Below, piece by piece: positions 53,652-62,696 of a stretch of DNA of 64,000 nt. This stretch comes from Chitinophaga sp. CB10 (GTDB lineage Bacteria > Bacteroidota > Bacteroidia > Chitinophagales > Chitinophagaceae). The position numbers and the translations under genes were made by a program. How positions within the stretch are numbered: the stretch's first letter is position 1; every line of letters begins with the position of its first letter. Under the pieces are notes generated by a model. The model was not told the origin of the DNA, made no database searches, and saw only the letters and a program-made list of their open reading frames with translations. The DNA lies in assembly GCA_001870995.2 (NCBI GenBank), contig MLAV02000002.1, forward strand, positions 310,001 to 374,000, in the 5' to 3' direction.

Positions 53652-53881
53652 ACACGACCCCGGAAAAATAAAGGTTTCAGACCCCTTTTTTGCAAGGTTT
53701 AGCAGTTATCCTTCCATTCCTTCCCTGAACCTGCCCGCAGCAACTATAATATTATATAAATTGTTAATCTATAAAATCCTTTAAGAAAATTTCTCCGTAA
53801 CCCGTTCCATTCATAAAAAAATAACCTTGTGTATGGTGCGGGTGACTTATTTTGGCGATTGACTTTATTAAATTGCCTCAT
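53652..53881. other. Intergenic interval between atpD and the metallophosphatase gene
   Basis: AT-rich. A possible plus-strand promoter with a one-mismatch -7 box (TTATTTTG, 53847-53854) and a TTG about 18 nt upstream lies just before the phosphatase gene. Nothing else was recognised. Confidence 0.35.
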
Positions 53882-55099
53882 ATGAAAAAACACAGTGAAC
53901 AATCCCGACGCAGTTTCATCGGCAACATTTCCAAAGCCGGGCTGCTGGGACTAACAGGGCTGCCCTCGCTGGCAAGCGCCGCCGCCAAAACAGACAAAGC
54001 GCCCGCTGCCGGCGAACACCGGTTTCTCTGCAAACCCTACCTCCAATACCCGGCGCCGGACACCATCACCGTCATGTGGCTGACTGCCAAACCCTGCTAC
54101 AGCTGGGTGGAATTTGGGCCGGAAGGGCAACCTACGCAAAAAGCGCATAGCGTAAGCCATGGCCTCGTGGATGCGAACAACCGCCTCCACCGCATCGCCC
54201 TCTCTCACCTGGAACCCGGAAAGAAATACACCTACAAGGTATTTTCAAAGGAAATTACTGATTTCCAGCCGTATAAACTAACCTACGGGGAAACCATTGC
54301 CAGCGATGCCTATACCTTCACTGCCCCTGACACCCAGGCCAAAGAGGTATCCTGGCTGATCCTCAACGATATTCATGACCGGCCGGCATCTATTCCGCAC
54401 CTGCTGCAGCTGAACGGGAATGATCCGTACGACTTCCTATTTTTTAACGGGGATATTTTCGATTATCAAAACGATGAGCAGCAGATCATCGATCATATGC
54501 TGACGCCCTGCGGCGATACCTTTTCCCCGCAAATCCCTTTTATGTATGTAAGAGGGAACCATGAAACAAGGGGTAAGTATGCCCGGGAATGGCACCAGTA
54601 CTTCGAAAACCCCGGTAAAAACAACTACTTCAGCTTTACCTGGGGGCCGGTGTTTGCCATCGTGCTGGACACGGGAGAAGATAAGGAAGATACGCACCCG
54701 GTATATGCCGGCATCGTGGACTTTGACGCCTACCGGCAGGAACAGGCCGCCTGGCTGGAAAAACAGCTGCAATCCCCCGCTTATAAAAAAGCAAAACATA
54801 AAGTGGTGATGATGCATATCCCGCATTACCACGGGGGCGACTGGCATGGAGCGTCCCATTGCCGCGCTATGTTCGGGGACTTGTTCAACAAGCATAAGAT
54901 CGACATCCTGATCTGCGGACATACGCATACCTATGGCGTGCATCCGCCCGAAGCCGGCAAACATAACTATCCGCTGATCATCGGCGGCGGCCCTAAGGAT
55001 GGCAAACGCACGCTGATCAAGATCAAGGCGGACCAGAAGCAACTGGTGCTGACCATGCTTGGCGACGATGGAAAAGTAGTGGGAGAATATAAAGTATAA
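53882..55099 (+). CDS. Tat-exported calcineurin-like metallophosphatase
   Basis: 405-residue protein from ATG 53882. The N-terminus has a twin-arginine signal (SRRSFIGNISKAGLLGLTG), so it is probably exported folded. A fibronectin-III-like domain (about 50-155, as in purple acid phosphatases) precedes the phosphoesterase domain. Metal-binding motifs appear in order: LNDIHDRP, FNGDIFDYQ, VRGNHETRG, MMHIPHYHGG and ICGHTHTYG. The substrate is unknown, and phosphate esters or phosphodiesters are both possible. It is divergent from atpD and convergent with pnuC. Confidence 0.9.
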   Translation: MKKHSEQSRRSFIGNISKAGLLGLTGLPSLASAAAKTDKAPAAGEHRFLCKPYLQYPAPDTITVMWLTAKPCYSWVEFGPEGQPTQKAHSVSHGLVDANNRLHRIALSHLEPGKKYTYKVFSKEITDFQPYKLTYGETIASDAYTFTAPDTQAKEVSWLILNDIHDRPASIPHLLQLNGNDPYDFLFFNGDIFDYQNDEQQIIDHMLTPCGDTFSPQIPFMYVRGNHETRGKYAREWHQYFENPGKNNYFSFTWGPVFAIVLDTGEDKEDTHPVYAGIVDFDAYRQEQAAWLEKQLQSPAYKKAKHKVVMMHIPHYHGGDWHGASHCRAMFGDLFNKHKIDILICGHTHTYGVHPPEAGKHNYPLIIGGGPKDGKRTLIKIKADQKQLVLTMLGDDGKVVGEYKV

Positions 55100-55158
55100 A
55101 ACCTGCGCAGGCGGATGCGGCGTAGAGCGGCATCCGCCTGTTTATTCAAATCAAATCC

Positions 55159-55800
55159 TCACGCAGTTTGCTTACGGTATTCCTTTACCCATCGTATCAA
55201 CCCCATGGAAGCAATGATCAATAAAATGAAATATTCCAGCCCCAGGAATCTCACATCTTTCTGAAAATAAATAACAGTAGCGACCACGTCAACTGTAACC
55301 CATAACAGCCAGTTTTCCCAGATCCTTTTAGCGAGCAAAATATTCGCAAAAACACTGAGCACCGCCACCAGCGAATCCGTATAAGGCCATGCCGCCGGAT
55401 GCTCAAACACCGCAGGAAACCACAGATGCAGGCGACTGATTACATAGCCCATGGCAATGGTCAGCACCACTACCGCTACCGCCAGTAACCACCGGTTACG
55501 GTTCGTTAACGCATAAATCGATTCATGCTCCGGCTTCTTGCTGTACCAGAAAATCCAGCCATAGACGCCGGTTGCAAAGAAATATATCTGCAAAAACATA
55601 TCCGCATACAGCTGCAGTTGCCAGAACAGCACAAAAAAACAAGACACGTTGATCAACCCTACCGGCCAGGTAAGGATATGATCCCGCGCAGCCAGCCACA
55701 CGCATAACAAGCCCGTGAAAGTGCCGATGAATTCAATAAAACTAACAGGATATCCAAGCGCGGTAAAAAAGGTGTGCTGTATGCTGAAAAACTCGTTCAT
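55159..55800 (-). CDS. pnuC: PnuC-family nicotinamide riboside transporter
   Basis: 213-residue membrane protein with seven helices. The family motif is split over WPVGLINVSCFFVLFW and LYADMFLQIYFFATGVYGW, and the C-terminal ends of the helices carry WVTVDVVATVIYF. PnuC proteins move nicotinamide riboside or, in some Bacteroidota, thiamine. No TPP riboswitch was found upstream, which favours a NAD-precursor role. No nadR or thiamine gene is adjacent. Confidence 0.9.
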   Translation of the reverse strand: MNEFFSIQHTFFTALGYPVSFIEFIGTFTGLLCVWLAARDHILTWPVGLINVSCFFVLFWQLQLYADMFLQIYFFATGVYGWIFWYSKKPEHESIYALTNRNRWLLAVAVVVLTIAMGYVISRLHLWFPAVFEHPAAWPYTDSLVAVLSVFANILLAKRIWENWLLWVTVDVVATVIYFQKDVRFLGLEYFILLIIASMGLIRWVKEYRKQTA

Positions 55801-56129
55801 GCGGCAATATTAATCAATAGGCAAATCTGACAGAAAATGTTTTTTCCTTTAATAAAAAAAGGAACAAATATATGTAATTAAAAAGGGCTGTAACGTTTTA
55901 CATTTCAACGTTTATGAAGCACTCAAAAAATTTGGAATCCTTTTTGCATACTATGTTTCAGCGATGCTAAAACAACGAAATTTTCTTTAGCAAAGCGTTA
56001 ACAATTTTTACTAAAAAGCGATTAGACAACTGCCTTTTAGACCGTACCGGAAAGAATCCTTATATGTGAGCTTCATTATCAATCCTCAGACAGTCTAAAT
56101 ACCAGGAGCCAATCATTAAAAACAGGAGT
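55801..56129. other. Regulatory interval between pnuC and the W-rich lipoprotein gene
   Basis: 329 bp. It holds an A/T-rich hairpin TTCCTTT/AAAGGAA near 55846-55873, two copies of the palindrome AACGTT (55892-55897 and 55907-55912), and a sigma-54-type promoter candidate at 55933-55948, described separately. The rest is AT-rich with no open frame of interest. Confidence 0.5.
55933..55948 (+). promoter_or_regulatory. Candidate sigma-54 promoter
   Basis: TGGAATCCTTTTTGCA matches the -24/-12 consensus TGGCACG-N4-TTGCA at TGG and TTGCA, with the required 10 nt between GG and GC. It is about 182 bp upstream of the lipoprotein gene at 56130. The inner CACG is not conserved, so this is a moderate call. 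Confidence 0.45.
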
Positions 56130-57692
56130 ATGAAAATGTTGATAAAAAAATCTCTTATCCCATTTCTTGCCGTCTCCATGTTCCTGACAAGCTGCGCCAG
56201 CACCTACTACGCCTCCGGCGATTACAACAGCGGTTATAACAATGGATACGGATCCGGCCTTCAGGTAAGTGGCGGCGTATCTTTTTATGATGCGTTGAGT
56301 CCTTACGGCCGCTGGATAAATTACCCCGGTTACGACCAGGTTTGGATTCCTAATATGGGCTCCAACTGGCAGCCTTATTCCACCGGTGGTCACTGGGTTT
56401 ATACTGACTATGGATGGACGTGGGCTTCCGATTATTCATGGGGATGGGCGCCGTTTCACTACGGTCGCTGGATGTTTGACAACCGTTACGGTTGGATGTG
56501 GATACCGGGTTATGAATGGGGTCCGGCATGGGTCGACTGGCGTACAGGCGGCGATTACTGGGGCTGGGCGCCGTTGGGTCCTTCCGGTGTGTCCATCAAT
56601 ATCAATTTCTGGACTTTCGTAAACAGACAGTATATCGGTAGTTCCAGGATCAATAACTATTACATGGATCGTGGCCGGAATAACTACTACATCAACAACA
56701 CCACCATCATCAATAATACCACTGTTTACAACAACAGCCGTATTAACCGTGGTCCTGCCGCACCTGCCAACGTAAGGCCGGTACGACTCACCGATGCCAC
56801 CAGGCCGGGCGCCAGCCGGATTAACAACAACCAGCTGCAAATGTACCGCCCGGATGCACAAGCCATCCGCCGCGGCAGAGAACAGGACAACAACCGTTAC
56901 AACGGTGGCAGCAGGGTAAACCAGGGTAATGACAACCGTAACAGCACGCTCCCTGCCAACAACAACAATGGCAGACCATCCAGGGTGCAGGATAATAACA
57001 ACAACTTCCCTGGCAACAATAATAACAACGGCAGACCGTCCAGGGTACAGGATAACAACAATAACTTCCCTGGCAACAACAATGGCAATAACAACAACAG
57101 GCCGTCCAGGGTGAACCCGGGCAATAACAACGGGAACAACAACTTCCCGGCTCCGGTTAACAACAATAACAACGGCCGACCATCCAGGGTAAACACCAAT
57201 AACAATAACCTGCAGCAGGATCTGCAACGGATTCAACAGGAACAGCAACAGAGAGATCAACAGCAACGGATACAGCGAGTGCAACAGGAACAACAGATCC
57301 AGTTACAGCAGCAACGCCAGCAACAGGAACAACAGCAACGGATACAGGACCAGCAGCGCATCCAGCAGGAACAACAGCAAAGGATCATGAGAGATCAGCA
57401 GCAGCAACAAATGCAGCAGCAGCGTATGCAACAGGAACAACAGCAAAGGATTATGAGAGAACAGCAGCAGCAACAAATGCAGCAGCAGCGTATGCAACAG
57501 GAACAACAGCAAAGGGTAATGAGGCAACAGCAGCAGGAACAGCAACGCATCCAGCGCCAGCAACAGGAACAACAGGCCAGACAAGTACAACAACAGGCGC
57601 AGCAACGCGTGGAACGTTACCAGCCTGCCGCTCAACCTTCCAGGACTAATAACGGAGGCGGTGGAGAAAGGCCAAGACGTGGCGACAGATAA
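56130..57692 (+). CDS. W-rich, N/Q-rich lipoprotein (DUF6600/YXWGXW type)
   Basis: 520-residue lipoprotein. The signal is MKMLIKKSLIPFLAVSMFLT followed by lipobox TSCAS. Residues 45-165 are a Trp/Tyr-rich domain with repeated YxWxW patterns (VYTDYGWTWASDYSWGW and GYEWGPAWVDW), as in DUF6600 or YXWGXW-repeat proteins. An Asn-rich tract follows, with copies of NNNGRPSRVQ and NNNNFPG (about 270-365). The end is a long Gln-rich segment with exact 66-bp DNA repeats (57381-57446 and 57447-57512). It probably sits on the outer membrane with an extended disordered tail. Function unknown. A sigma-54-like promoter lies upstream. Confidence 0.85.
   Translation: MKMLIKKSLIPFLAVSMFLTSCASTYYASGDYNSGYNNGYGSGLQVSGGVSFYDALSPYGRWINYPGYDQVWIPNMGSNWQPYSTGGHWVYTDYGWTWASDYSWGWAPFHYGRWMFDNRYGWMWIPGYEWGPAWVDWRTGGDYWGWAPLGPSGVSININFWTFVNRQYIGSSRINNYYMDRGRNNYYINNTTIINNTTVYNNSRINRGPAAPANVRPVRLTDATRPGASRINNNQLQMYRPDAQAIRRGREQDNNRYNGGSRVNQGNDNRNSTLPANNNNGRPSRVQDNNNNFPGNNNNNGRPSRVQDNNNNFPGNNNGNNNNRPSRVNPGNNNGNNNFPAPVNNNNNGRPSRVNTNNNNLQQDLQRIQQEQQQRDQQQRIQRVQQEQQIQLQQQRQQQEQQQRIQDQQRIQQEQQQRIMRDQQQQQMQQQRMQQEQQQRIMREQQQQQMQQQRMQQEQQQRVMRQQQQEQQRIQRQQQEQQARQVQQQAQQRVERYQPAAQPSRTNNGGGGERPRRGDR
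57381..57512 (+). repeat. Tandem 66-bp repeat encoding Gln-rich units
   Basis: Two near-identical 66-bp copies (57381-57446 and 57447-57512, differing at only a few bases) followed by a partial third. Each encodes a 22-residue Q/R/M-rich unit beginning RIMR. Being in frame and a multiple of three, copy-number change would not disrupt the gene. Confidence 0.85.
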
Positions 57693-57712
57693 ATTACTGG
57701 TGTTATAAAATT

Positions 57713-57747
57713 AAAAGCTCCGCAGCCATCATGGTTGCGGAGCTTTT
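57713..57747. terminator. Bidirectional intrinsic terminator
   Basis: Stem AAAAGCTCCGCA / TGCGGAGCTTTT with a further three pairs and a 5-nt loop. It lies between the convergent lipoprotein and acetyltransferase genes. Confidence 0.85.
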
Positions 57748-57748
57748 T

Positions 57749-58258
57749 TTATAACTGGTAAATTTCGCTGTAAAGGGTTTGTTTGATGGCTATGAAGTCC
57801 ATGCCGGGCGGCAGGTTCAGGTACATCAACCGCAGCTGCAACGGCGGGTAACCCGGGTGATAAGGCGGTTGCTCGTAATAATCAGGAAAGGTCCGGTACC
57901 CCAGCCGCTCGTAAAAATTAATACGGCGTATAGCCTGCTCCGTATCCGGCGGCTCTACTTCCAGCACGATCGTTTTTAATGCCGCTTCCATTTGCCGCAT
58001 CACGGCAGTGCCGGCGCCGCCGCCTCTTGCGGCCGGCTCAATGGCGAAATGCTCTACGAAGGCAAAACGGGGCAGCGCCCAGTAAAAGATAAACCCGGCG
58101 TATTGCTCCTGGCTTTGAATTTCGAATAAACGTAGTTTGCCGGCTGCCAGTAATTTCAGCTGGGCCGGCCAGGGGCGGCGTTCCGCGAGGGGGAAGGCGG
58201 TTTCGTATAAGTCCCGGATAGCAGCAGTGGGTTGGTGTAGCGGGTGTAAAGTGATCAT
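57749..58258 (-). CDS. GNAT family N-acetyltransferase
   Basis: 169-residue protein with the acetyl-CoA binding block FVEHFAIEPAARGGGAGTAVM (core motif ARGGGAG) and the following helix RQMEAALKTIVLEVE. The C-terminal strand and tyrosine region is INFYERLGYRTFPDYYEQPPY. The acceptor substrate is unknown. It converges with the lipoprotein gene at a shared terminator and is 60 bp downstream of the coiled-coil gene at 58322-58942. Confidence 0.87.
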   Translation of the reverse strand: MITLHPLHQPTAAIRDLYETAFPLAERRPWPAQLKLLAAGKLRLFEIQSQEQYAGFIFYWALPRFAFVEHFAIEPAARGGGAGTAVMRQMEAALKTIVLEVEPPDTEQAIRRINFYERLGYRTFPDYYEQPPYHPGYPPLQLRLMYLNLPPGMDFIAIKQTLYSEIYQL

Positions 58259-58321
58259 GCGTAAAGTTACTGATTCCCGGATATTAGCGCGACAGGCGGG
58301 TGATGCGCTAAAAACTGAAAA

Positions 58322-58942
58322 TCATTGCTGCATCGCCGGCGCCGCCGGCACACATGCATACGGATCCGGCGTCCCCGGCGCCGCCTTCTTATCCGCCGAC
58401 CAGCAGAAATTCATCGCCTGGCTGGTAATACTCACCAGTTTTACCCTCGCCTTAGTGCCTTTCCTGCTGTTGGATGCAGCCAGCGTTTGCTGGCCCTGGG
58501 CGGGAATATTCTTAATGGCATATTGCTCCGTCTTAAACACCTCGTCATTATTGCGCAAATACTGCAGCGTCACCACTACATTCTCCAACGGGTAATCCGT
58601 TTGATTTCGCACAATAATGCTCAAATCCTTGATACCGCCCAGGAACCCGGTGCGGTAATCGTTTAGCGATACGGTGATGAACTGTTGCCAGTTTTGCCGG
58701 AAGTACAACCGCCGGTCTACAAATTGGGCATTCACCCGTTGCTGTATATCTTTGCGGTCTGAAATCTGCTGGGCAACCCGTCCGGATTGATCAAGGCTCC
58801 TTCTCAGATCACGGTTTTCATTGTGCAGGCGCTCATTTTCAGCCAATATTTTACGTACATCCTTTTGCTGGCGGCAGTAGCCCAGGCCCAGGATCGCCAA
58901 TAGCAGTACCAGTACCGAGGGGATAATGTATTGTTGTTTCAT
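58322..58942 (-). CDS. Membrane-anchored protein with short coiled coil
   Basis: 206-residue protein. An N-terminal membrane helix (about 6-23) is followed by a heptad-like segment (RKILAENERLHNENRDLRRS, about 29-50) and a beta-rich domain (about 90-175, GGIKDLSIIVRNQTDYPLEN). The tail is Ala/Pro-rich. No family was recognised. It probably projects into the periplasm, with the membrane helix as anchor. It is followed by the acetyltransferase gene. Confidence 0.7.
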   Translation of the reverse strand: MKQQYIIPSVLVLLLAILGLGYCRQQKDVRKILAENERLHNENRDLRRSLDQSGRVAQQISDRKDIQQRVNAQFVDRRLYFRQNWQQFITVSLNDYRTGFLGGIKDLSIIVRNQTDYPLENVVVTLQYLRNNDEVFKTEQYAIKNIPAQGQQTLAASNSRKGTKARVKLVSITSQAMNFCWSADKKAAPGTPDPYACVPAAPAMQQ

Positions 58943-58981
58943 ACGAGCAGCACATGAAAAAATGATGCCAGCAGCCGAATC

Positions 58982-59011
58982 ATTGTATCAAAAAGGATTT
59001 TTATACATTTG
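58982..59011 (+). promoter_or_regulatory. Probable promoter of the gene at 59026
   Basis: ATTG, 18 nt, TACATTTG, a near match to TTTG-N19-TAnnTTTG. The predicted start of transcription is only about 8 nt before ATG 59026, so the message would have a very short leader. Confidence 0.5.
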
Positions 59012-59025
59012 CACAAATAGTCCCT

Positions 59026-60189
59026 ATGGATTTGATAATTGTTGATAACGAAACAAAAGCAAGGCAATTTCTGGATGTACATATACAGCTGAACAAAGAT
59101 GTTCCCGGCTGGATAAGGCCTTTGGATAAAGATATCAACCAGGTTTTTGACCCGGAGCATAACAAGGCTTTCAGGCATGGGGAATGCATCCGCTGGATTT
59201 TGAAGGACGATCAGGGAAAGCTGATAGGCAGGCTCGCAGCCTTTGTCAATAAAAAATATAAAAATAAAGGCGATACCTGCAGCGTAGGCGGCGTAGGCTT
59301 TTTTGACTGCATCGACGACCAGGCAGCCGCCAACCTGCTGTTTGACACGGCGAAAAAATGGCTGGCCGACAGAGGGATGGGCGCTATGGACGGCCCGATC
59401 AACTTCGGGGAACGTAACAACTGGTGGGGCCTGCTCACAGAAGGCTTTCATGAACCGCTGTACGGCATGAACTTCAATCCGCCTTACTATAAACAGCTGA
59501 TGGAAAATTACGGTTTCCGCCTGTTCTTCAACCAGGTGTGCTACGGCATGAAAGTGCACGACCAGCTGCAGGATAAGTTTTACCAACGCCATGCGGCACT
59601 GGCGCAAGATCCCGGCTTCAGGTCCGAACAGCTGAAAAAAAGCGACCTGGCCCGCTATGCAAGGGACTTCTCCATCGTGTACAACAAAGCCTGGGCAAAA
59701 CATGCCGGCGGTAAAGATATGACGGAACAGCAGGCCAAACTGCTGTTCAAGCAAATGAAACCATTGATAGACGAGCGCCTCGCCTGGTTTATCTACTACA
59801 ATGACGAACCAATCGGCGCATGGCTCAACCTCCCGGACCTGAACCAATACATCAAACACTTCGATGGTAAGTTCGGCCTGTTGCAGAAGCTCAAGTTCCT
59901 TTGGATGAAAGCCACACAGGCAAATAAGAAGTTCGTCGGCATTCTCTTCGGCATCGTGCCCGAGTTCCAGGGCAAAGGCGCTGACGCTTACCTCATCATT
60001 GAAGGAGCAAAGGTGATCCAGAACCAGACCCCGTATCAGGCCTACGAAATGCAATGGATCGGGGATTTCAATCCAAAAATGATCAACGTGGCGGAGAGCC
60101 TCGGCGCCACGCCTACGCGTACGCTCACCACTTACCGTTACCTGTTCGACCGGAATGCCCCATTCGAAAGGCATCCGATCCTCAACTAA
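59026..60189 (+). CDS. GNAT-fold protein of unknown substrate
   Basis: 387-residue protein with an acyl-CoA-transferase look. Core regions are WILKDDQGKLIGRLAAFVNK (about 65-85), GVGFFDCIDDQAAANLLFDT and MDGPINFGERNNWWG. Near the C-terminus are IVPEFQGKGADAYLIIEGA and YEMQWIGDFNPKMINVAESL, with a QGKGADA pattern similar to the acetyl-CoA loop. The length is typical of a Bacteroidota family related to E. coli YghO. The substrate is unknown. A strong terminator follows. Confidence 0.75.
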   Translation: MDLIIVDNETKARQFLDVHIQLNKDVPGWIRPLDKDINQVFDPEHNKAFRHGECIRWILKDDQGKLIGRLAAFVNKKYKNKGDTCSVGGVGFFDCIDDQAAANLLFDTAKKWLADRGMGAMDGPINFGERNNWWGLLTEGFHEPLYGMNFNPPYYKQLMENYGFRLFFNQVCYGMKVHDQLQDKFYQRHAALAQDPGFRSEQLKKSDLARYARDFSIVYNKAWAKHAGGKDMTEQQAKLLFKQMKPLIDERLAWFIYYNDEPIGAWLNLPDLNQYIKHFDGKFGLLQKLKFLWMKATQANKKFVGILFGIVPEFQGKGADAYLIIEGAKVIQNQTPYQAYEMQWIGDFNPKMINVAESLGATPTRTLTTYRYLFDRNAPFERHPILN

Positions 60190-60209
60190 TCTTATCGTGT
60201 TAACATATT

Positions 60210-60254
60210 AAAGCAGCGGATATGTGTTTAAAACACCGTATCCGCTGCTTTTTA
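60210..60254 (+). terminator. Intrinsic terminator after the GNAT-fold gene
   Basis: Long stem AAAGCAGCGGATA / TATCCGCTGCTTT with an 18-nt loop, followed by T-rich sequence. Confidence 0.8.
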
Positions 60255-60455
60255 TTTTGCCCCAAATCCTATAAAATAAATACATATAATAAAAAAATAT
60301 CTAACTATTTAACAGCCTAAGCAGTTAAATATCAGCAATTTCAAGGGTACCATATCTTCATCCGGTAGGCTTTCCCTTCAACATTTTTCCGGGTTAATGT
60401 GTCTAATATAAATCCCTAAACAAGTAACCATCGTATTTAAATCATAGGATATGTT
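60255..60455. other. Leader region of the M48-like gene
   Basis: AT-rich with several stop-rich stretches. No exact consensus promoter or ribosome-binding site was found. Confidence 0.35.
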
Positions 60456-62579
60456 ATGACCAACTTAAACCCGGATCCCAGGGCGGATACTGCCCGCGTG
60501 ATCTCTGCCGCCACGTTTTCATCAAGACAACAACTGATAAAAGTACTCGGCTATATCATTTTGTTTTTTTTGTTGTACGTGGCATTAGTATTCACCGCGA
60601 TAGCGCTTGCAATAGGCTGTATTGCAGGCGGCATAGCCCTTATGCGCTATTATGGCTTACTCTCTGTTATTCCGGGAATTGCAGGAATTATACTGGGCTG
60701 CAACATTTTATTTTTCCTGGGGCGATTCTTATTTCACCGTAGCCAACCGGTGAACCCTTACCGCTTACCACTGGACCTGAAGGAACATCCGAAACTCACG
60801 ATATTTTTACAGCAGCTGGTGGAGGAAACCCGGAGCAGGTTTCCCCGCAAGGTCTTCCTGGTGCCGGATGTAAGCATTACCCTCTTTTATCATTCCAGCT
60901 TTTTCCACCTCTTCTGGCCCCTGCGTAAAAACCTGGAAATTGGCCTCGGGCTGGTAAACAGCGTAAATATCAGCGAATTCCGCATGCTGGCAGCAAGGGA
61001 ATTCGGGCATTTTTCAGGAGGCAGCCTCCGGTTAAGCAGTTATGTTTATGGGCTGAATAAGCTGTTGCACAATATGCTGTACGAAAACGACGGGTGGAAT
61101 GAACTCGCGCGCTACCGCCACAGCGGCAGCATCGCCGGCTTTTTCATTCATATCACCTGTTGGGTGATCACCTCCATTCAGTTGCTACTGCGCCGGTCGT
61201 ACCAACTGATCAACCGGGAATACCAGCAGGTCAGCCGGGACCTCGAACTGCAGGCGGACGATATTGCCGTCCATGCCGCCGGCACCACCGCCGCGCTCAG
61301 CGCCATCCGCCGCGCGGATATCGGCAGCTACTGCATGGACCACTGCCTGCACAAAATGCCGGAACTCTTTGACCATAAACAACGGTTTCAAAATATTTTC
61401 CAGGTCCAGCGCCAGCTGATCCGGTATTATACCCTGCAAAGCTATGCAGCGCTGGATAAGGAAGGATTGCCCGTGGTGTCCGGGCCGTGTAATAAAGTAC
61501 ACCTCAAAAGCAGGGTGCAGCTGCGGCACGACTGGGCCATGCAGCCCAACACGGAATCCCGGGTGGACAGGTACCTGGAAGCGGACATCGACAAGGAAGT
61601 AATTACCGACAGCGCCTTGCGGCTCTTCTCCACCCCCCAGGCCCTCCAGGAGCAGGTGACCAACCGGGTGTACGAAGTACTCACGCTGGAAAGCACGGAT
61701 TTTGACTGGATGTGCCCCCAGCGCTATGTAACAGAACTGGAACAACGGCACCGGATATACGAATTCCCGAAGGCCTTTAACGACTATTACGACAACCGCG
61801 CCTTCACCCATACGGATATACGATTACTGCAACCGCTGAACCCCGAGGAAATGAACCGCATCAGCTTTGCAGGCCTGTATCATCCGGAGGTGGTGCTGCG
61901 GATGCGCACCTATTACCGGGATTACCAGGATTCAGAAACCCTGCAGGCGATCGCCCTGCAGCAGTTGCAAACCCCTCATTTCGAATTTGACGGGAAGCGC
62001 TACCGGGCCTGCAAAGCCCAGCGCATCGCCACCAGGCTGGCAGCTCATGTGGAGCTGGAACAGCAATGGCTGGCCGCCAACGATATACTCGCCTGCCGTT
62101 ATCACTACACCCAGGCCTTGCAGCTGGGCGGCAACCTGGCGGAAGACATGGTACAGCAATACCAGCAGATACTCGACTACCAGCGGGATGCCGTGCGACT
62201 GAGCGACCTCGTGATCCGCGTCATACACAGCATCAGCATTATCTTCAGCCCCGGCAGCTACACCATGGATGCCGCTTTGCCCTTTTTCGAAGCCTTGTCC
62301 GCCGATGCCGCCGAGTTCCGGAAATTGCTCCTGCACGCGACCACCTGCCCTGCGGTAGCCGCCAATCTCCCCCCGGAAATTAACGCCAGTATTGAACATT
62401 TCAGGCTGCACGACTGCGAATTCCTGCACGACGGTATCCCCGACTATGTGGCCATAAAGGAATTGCACGATATCAGCAGCTCCCTGATGGAACATTTAAA
62501 TAACTGCATCATCCTCATGAAGAAAAACTACCTGGAGTTAATATTGGAAATAGACGCGAGGCACGCCGTAACCGACTAA
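60456..62579 (+). CDS. M48-like membrane protein with altered HExxH motif
   Basis: 707-residue protein with two N-terminal membrane helices (about 30-60 and 70-92) and a peptidase-like region. At the place of HExxH the sequence is REFGH (residues 181-185, codon AGG for Arg at 60996), in LAAREFGHFSGG, which otherwise matches M48 peptidases. The third-ligand motif is kept as ELQADDIA (E264, D268). With Arg instead of the first zinc-ligand His, proteolysis as in active M48 members is doubtful. AGG is at least two base changes from a His codon, so a single sequencing error is unlikely. A C-terminal helical domain of unknown role covers about 350-700. A scaffold or sensor role is conceivable. Confidence 0.75.
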   Translation: MTNLNPDPRADTARVISAATFSSRQQLIKVLGYIILFFLLYVALVFTAIALAIGCIAGGIALMRYYGLLSVIPGIAGIILGCNILFFLGRFLFHRSQPVNPYRLPLDLKEHPKLTIFLQQLVEETRSRFPRKVFLVPDVSITLFYHSSFFHLFWPLRKNLEIGLGLVNSVNISEFRMLAAREFGHFSGGSLRLSSYVYGLNKLLHNMLYENDGWNELARYRHSGSIAGFFIHITCWVITSIQLLLRRSYQLINREYQQVSRDLELQADDIAVHAAGTTAALSAIRRADIGSYCMDHCLHKMPELFDHKQRFQNIFQVQRQLIRYYTLQSYAALDKEGLPVVSGPCNKVHLKSRVQLRHDWAMQPNTESRVDRYLEADIDKEVITDSALRLFSTPQALQEQVTNRVYEVLTLESTDFDWMCPQRYVTELEQRHRIYEFPKAFNDYYDNRAFTHTDIRLLQPLNPEEMNRISFAGLYHPEVVLRMRTYYRDYQDSETLQAIALQQLQTPHFEFDGKRYRACKAQRIATRLAAHVELEQQWLAANDILACRYHYTQALQLGGNLAEDMVQQYQQILDYQRDAVRLSDLVIRVIHSISIIFSPGSYTMDAALPFFEALSADAAEFRKLLLHATTCPAVAANLPPEINASIEHFRLHDCEFLHDGIPDYVAIKELHDISSSLMEHLNNCIILMKKNYLELILEIDARHAVTD

Positions 62580-62696
62580 TTTACATCTATATATAAAAAA
62601 TTAATTATCAATATTTTTTGATAAGAAATGGCTTAGAAAACTAAAACTCGGAATGTTATTCGTAATTTCGGCGCTCGCCGAAAGCGTAGCAGTTAT
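62580..62696. other. Leader of dnaX
   Basis: Contains a hairpin TTTCGGC-GCTC-GCCGAAA (62666-62683) and a weak -7-like TAATTTCG. No terminator for the upstream gene is evident. Confidence 0.35.

Noticed and set aside
55801..56129. Possible TPP riboswitch upstream of pnuC
   Set aside because: The conserved CUGAGA and ACCUGAUC segments are absent on the minus strand.
58939..60174. 411-residue open frame on the minus strand
   Set aside because: It lies opposite the GNAT-fold gene in full and has no recognisable domain. Long antisense frames are common where the third codon position is GC-biased.
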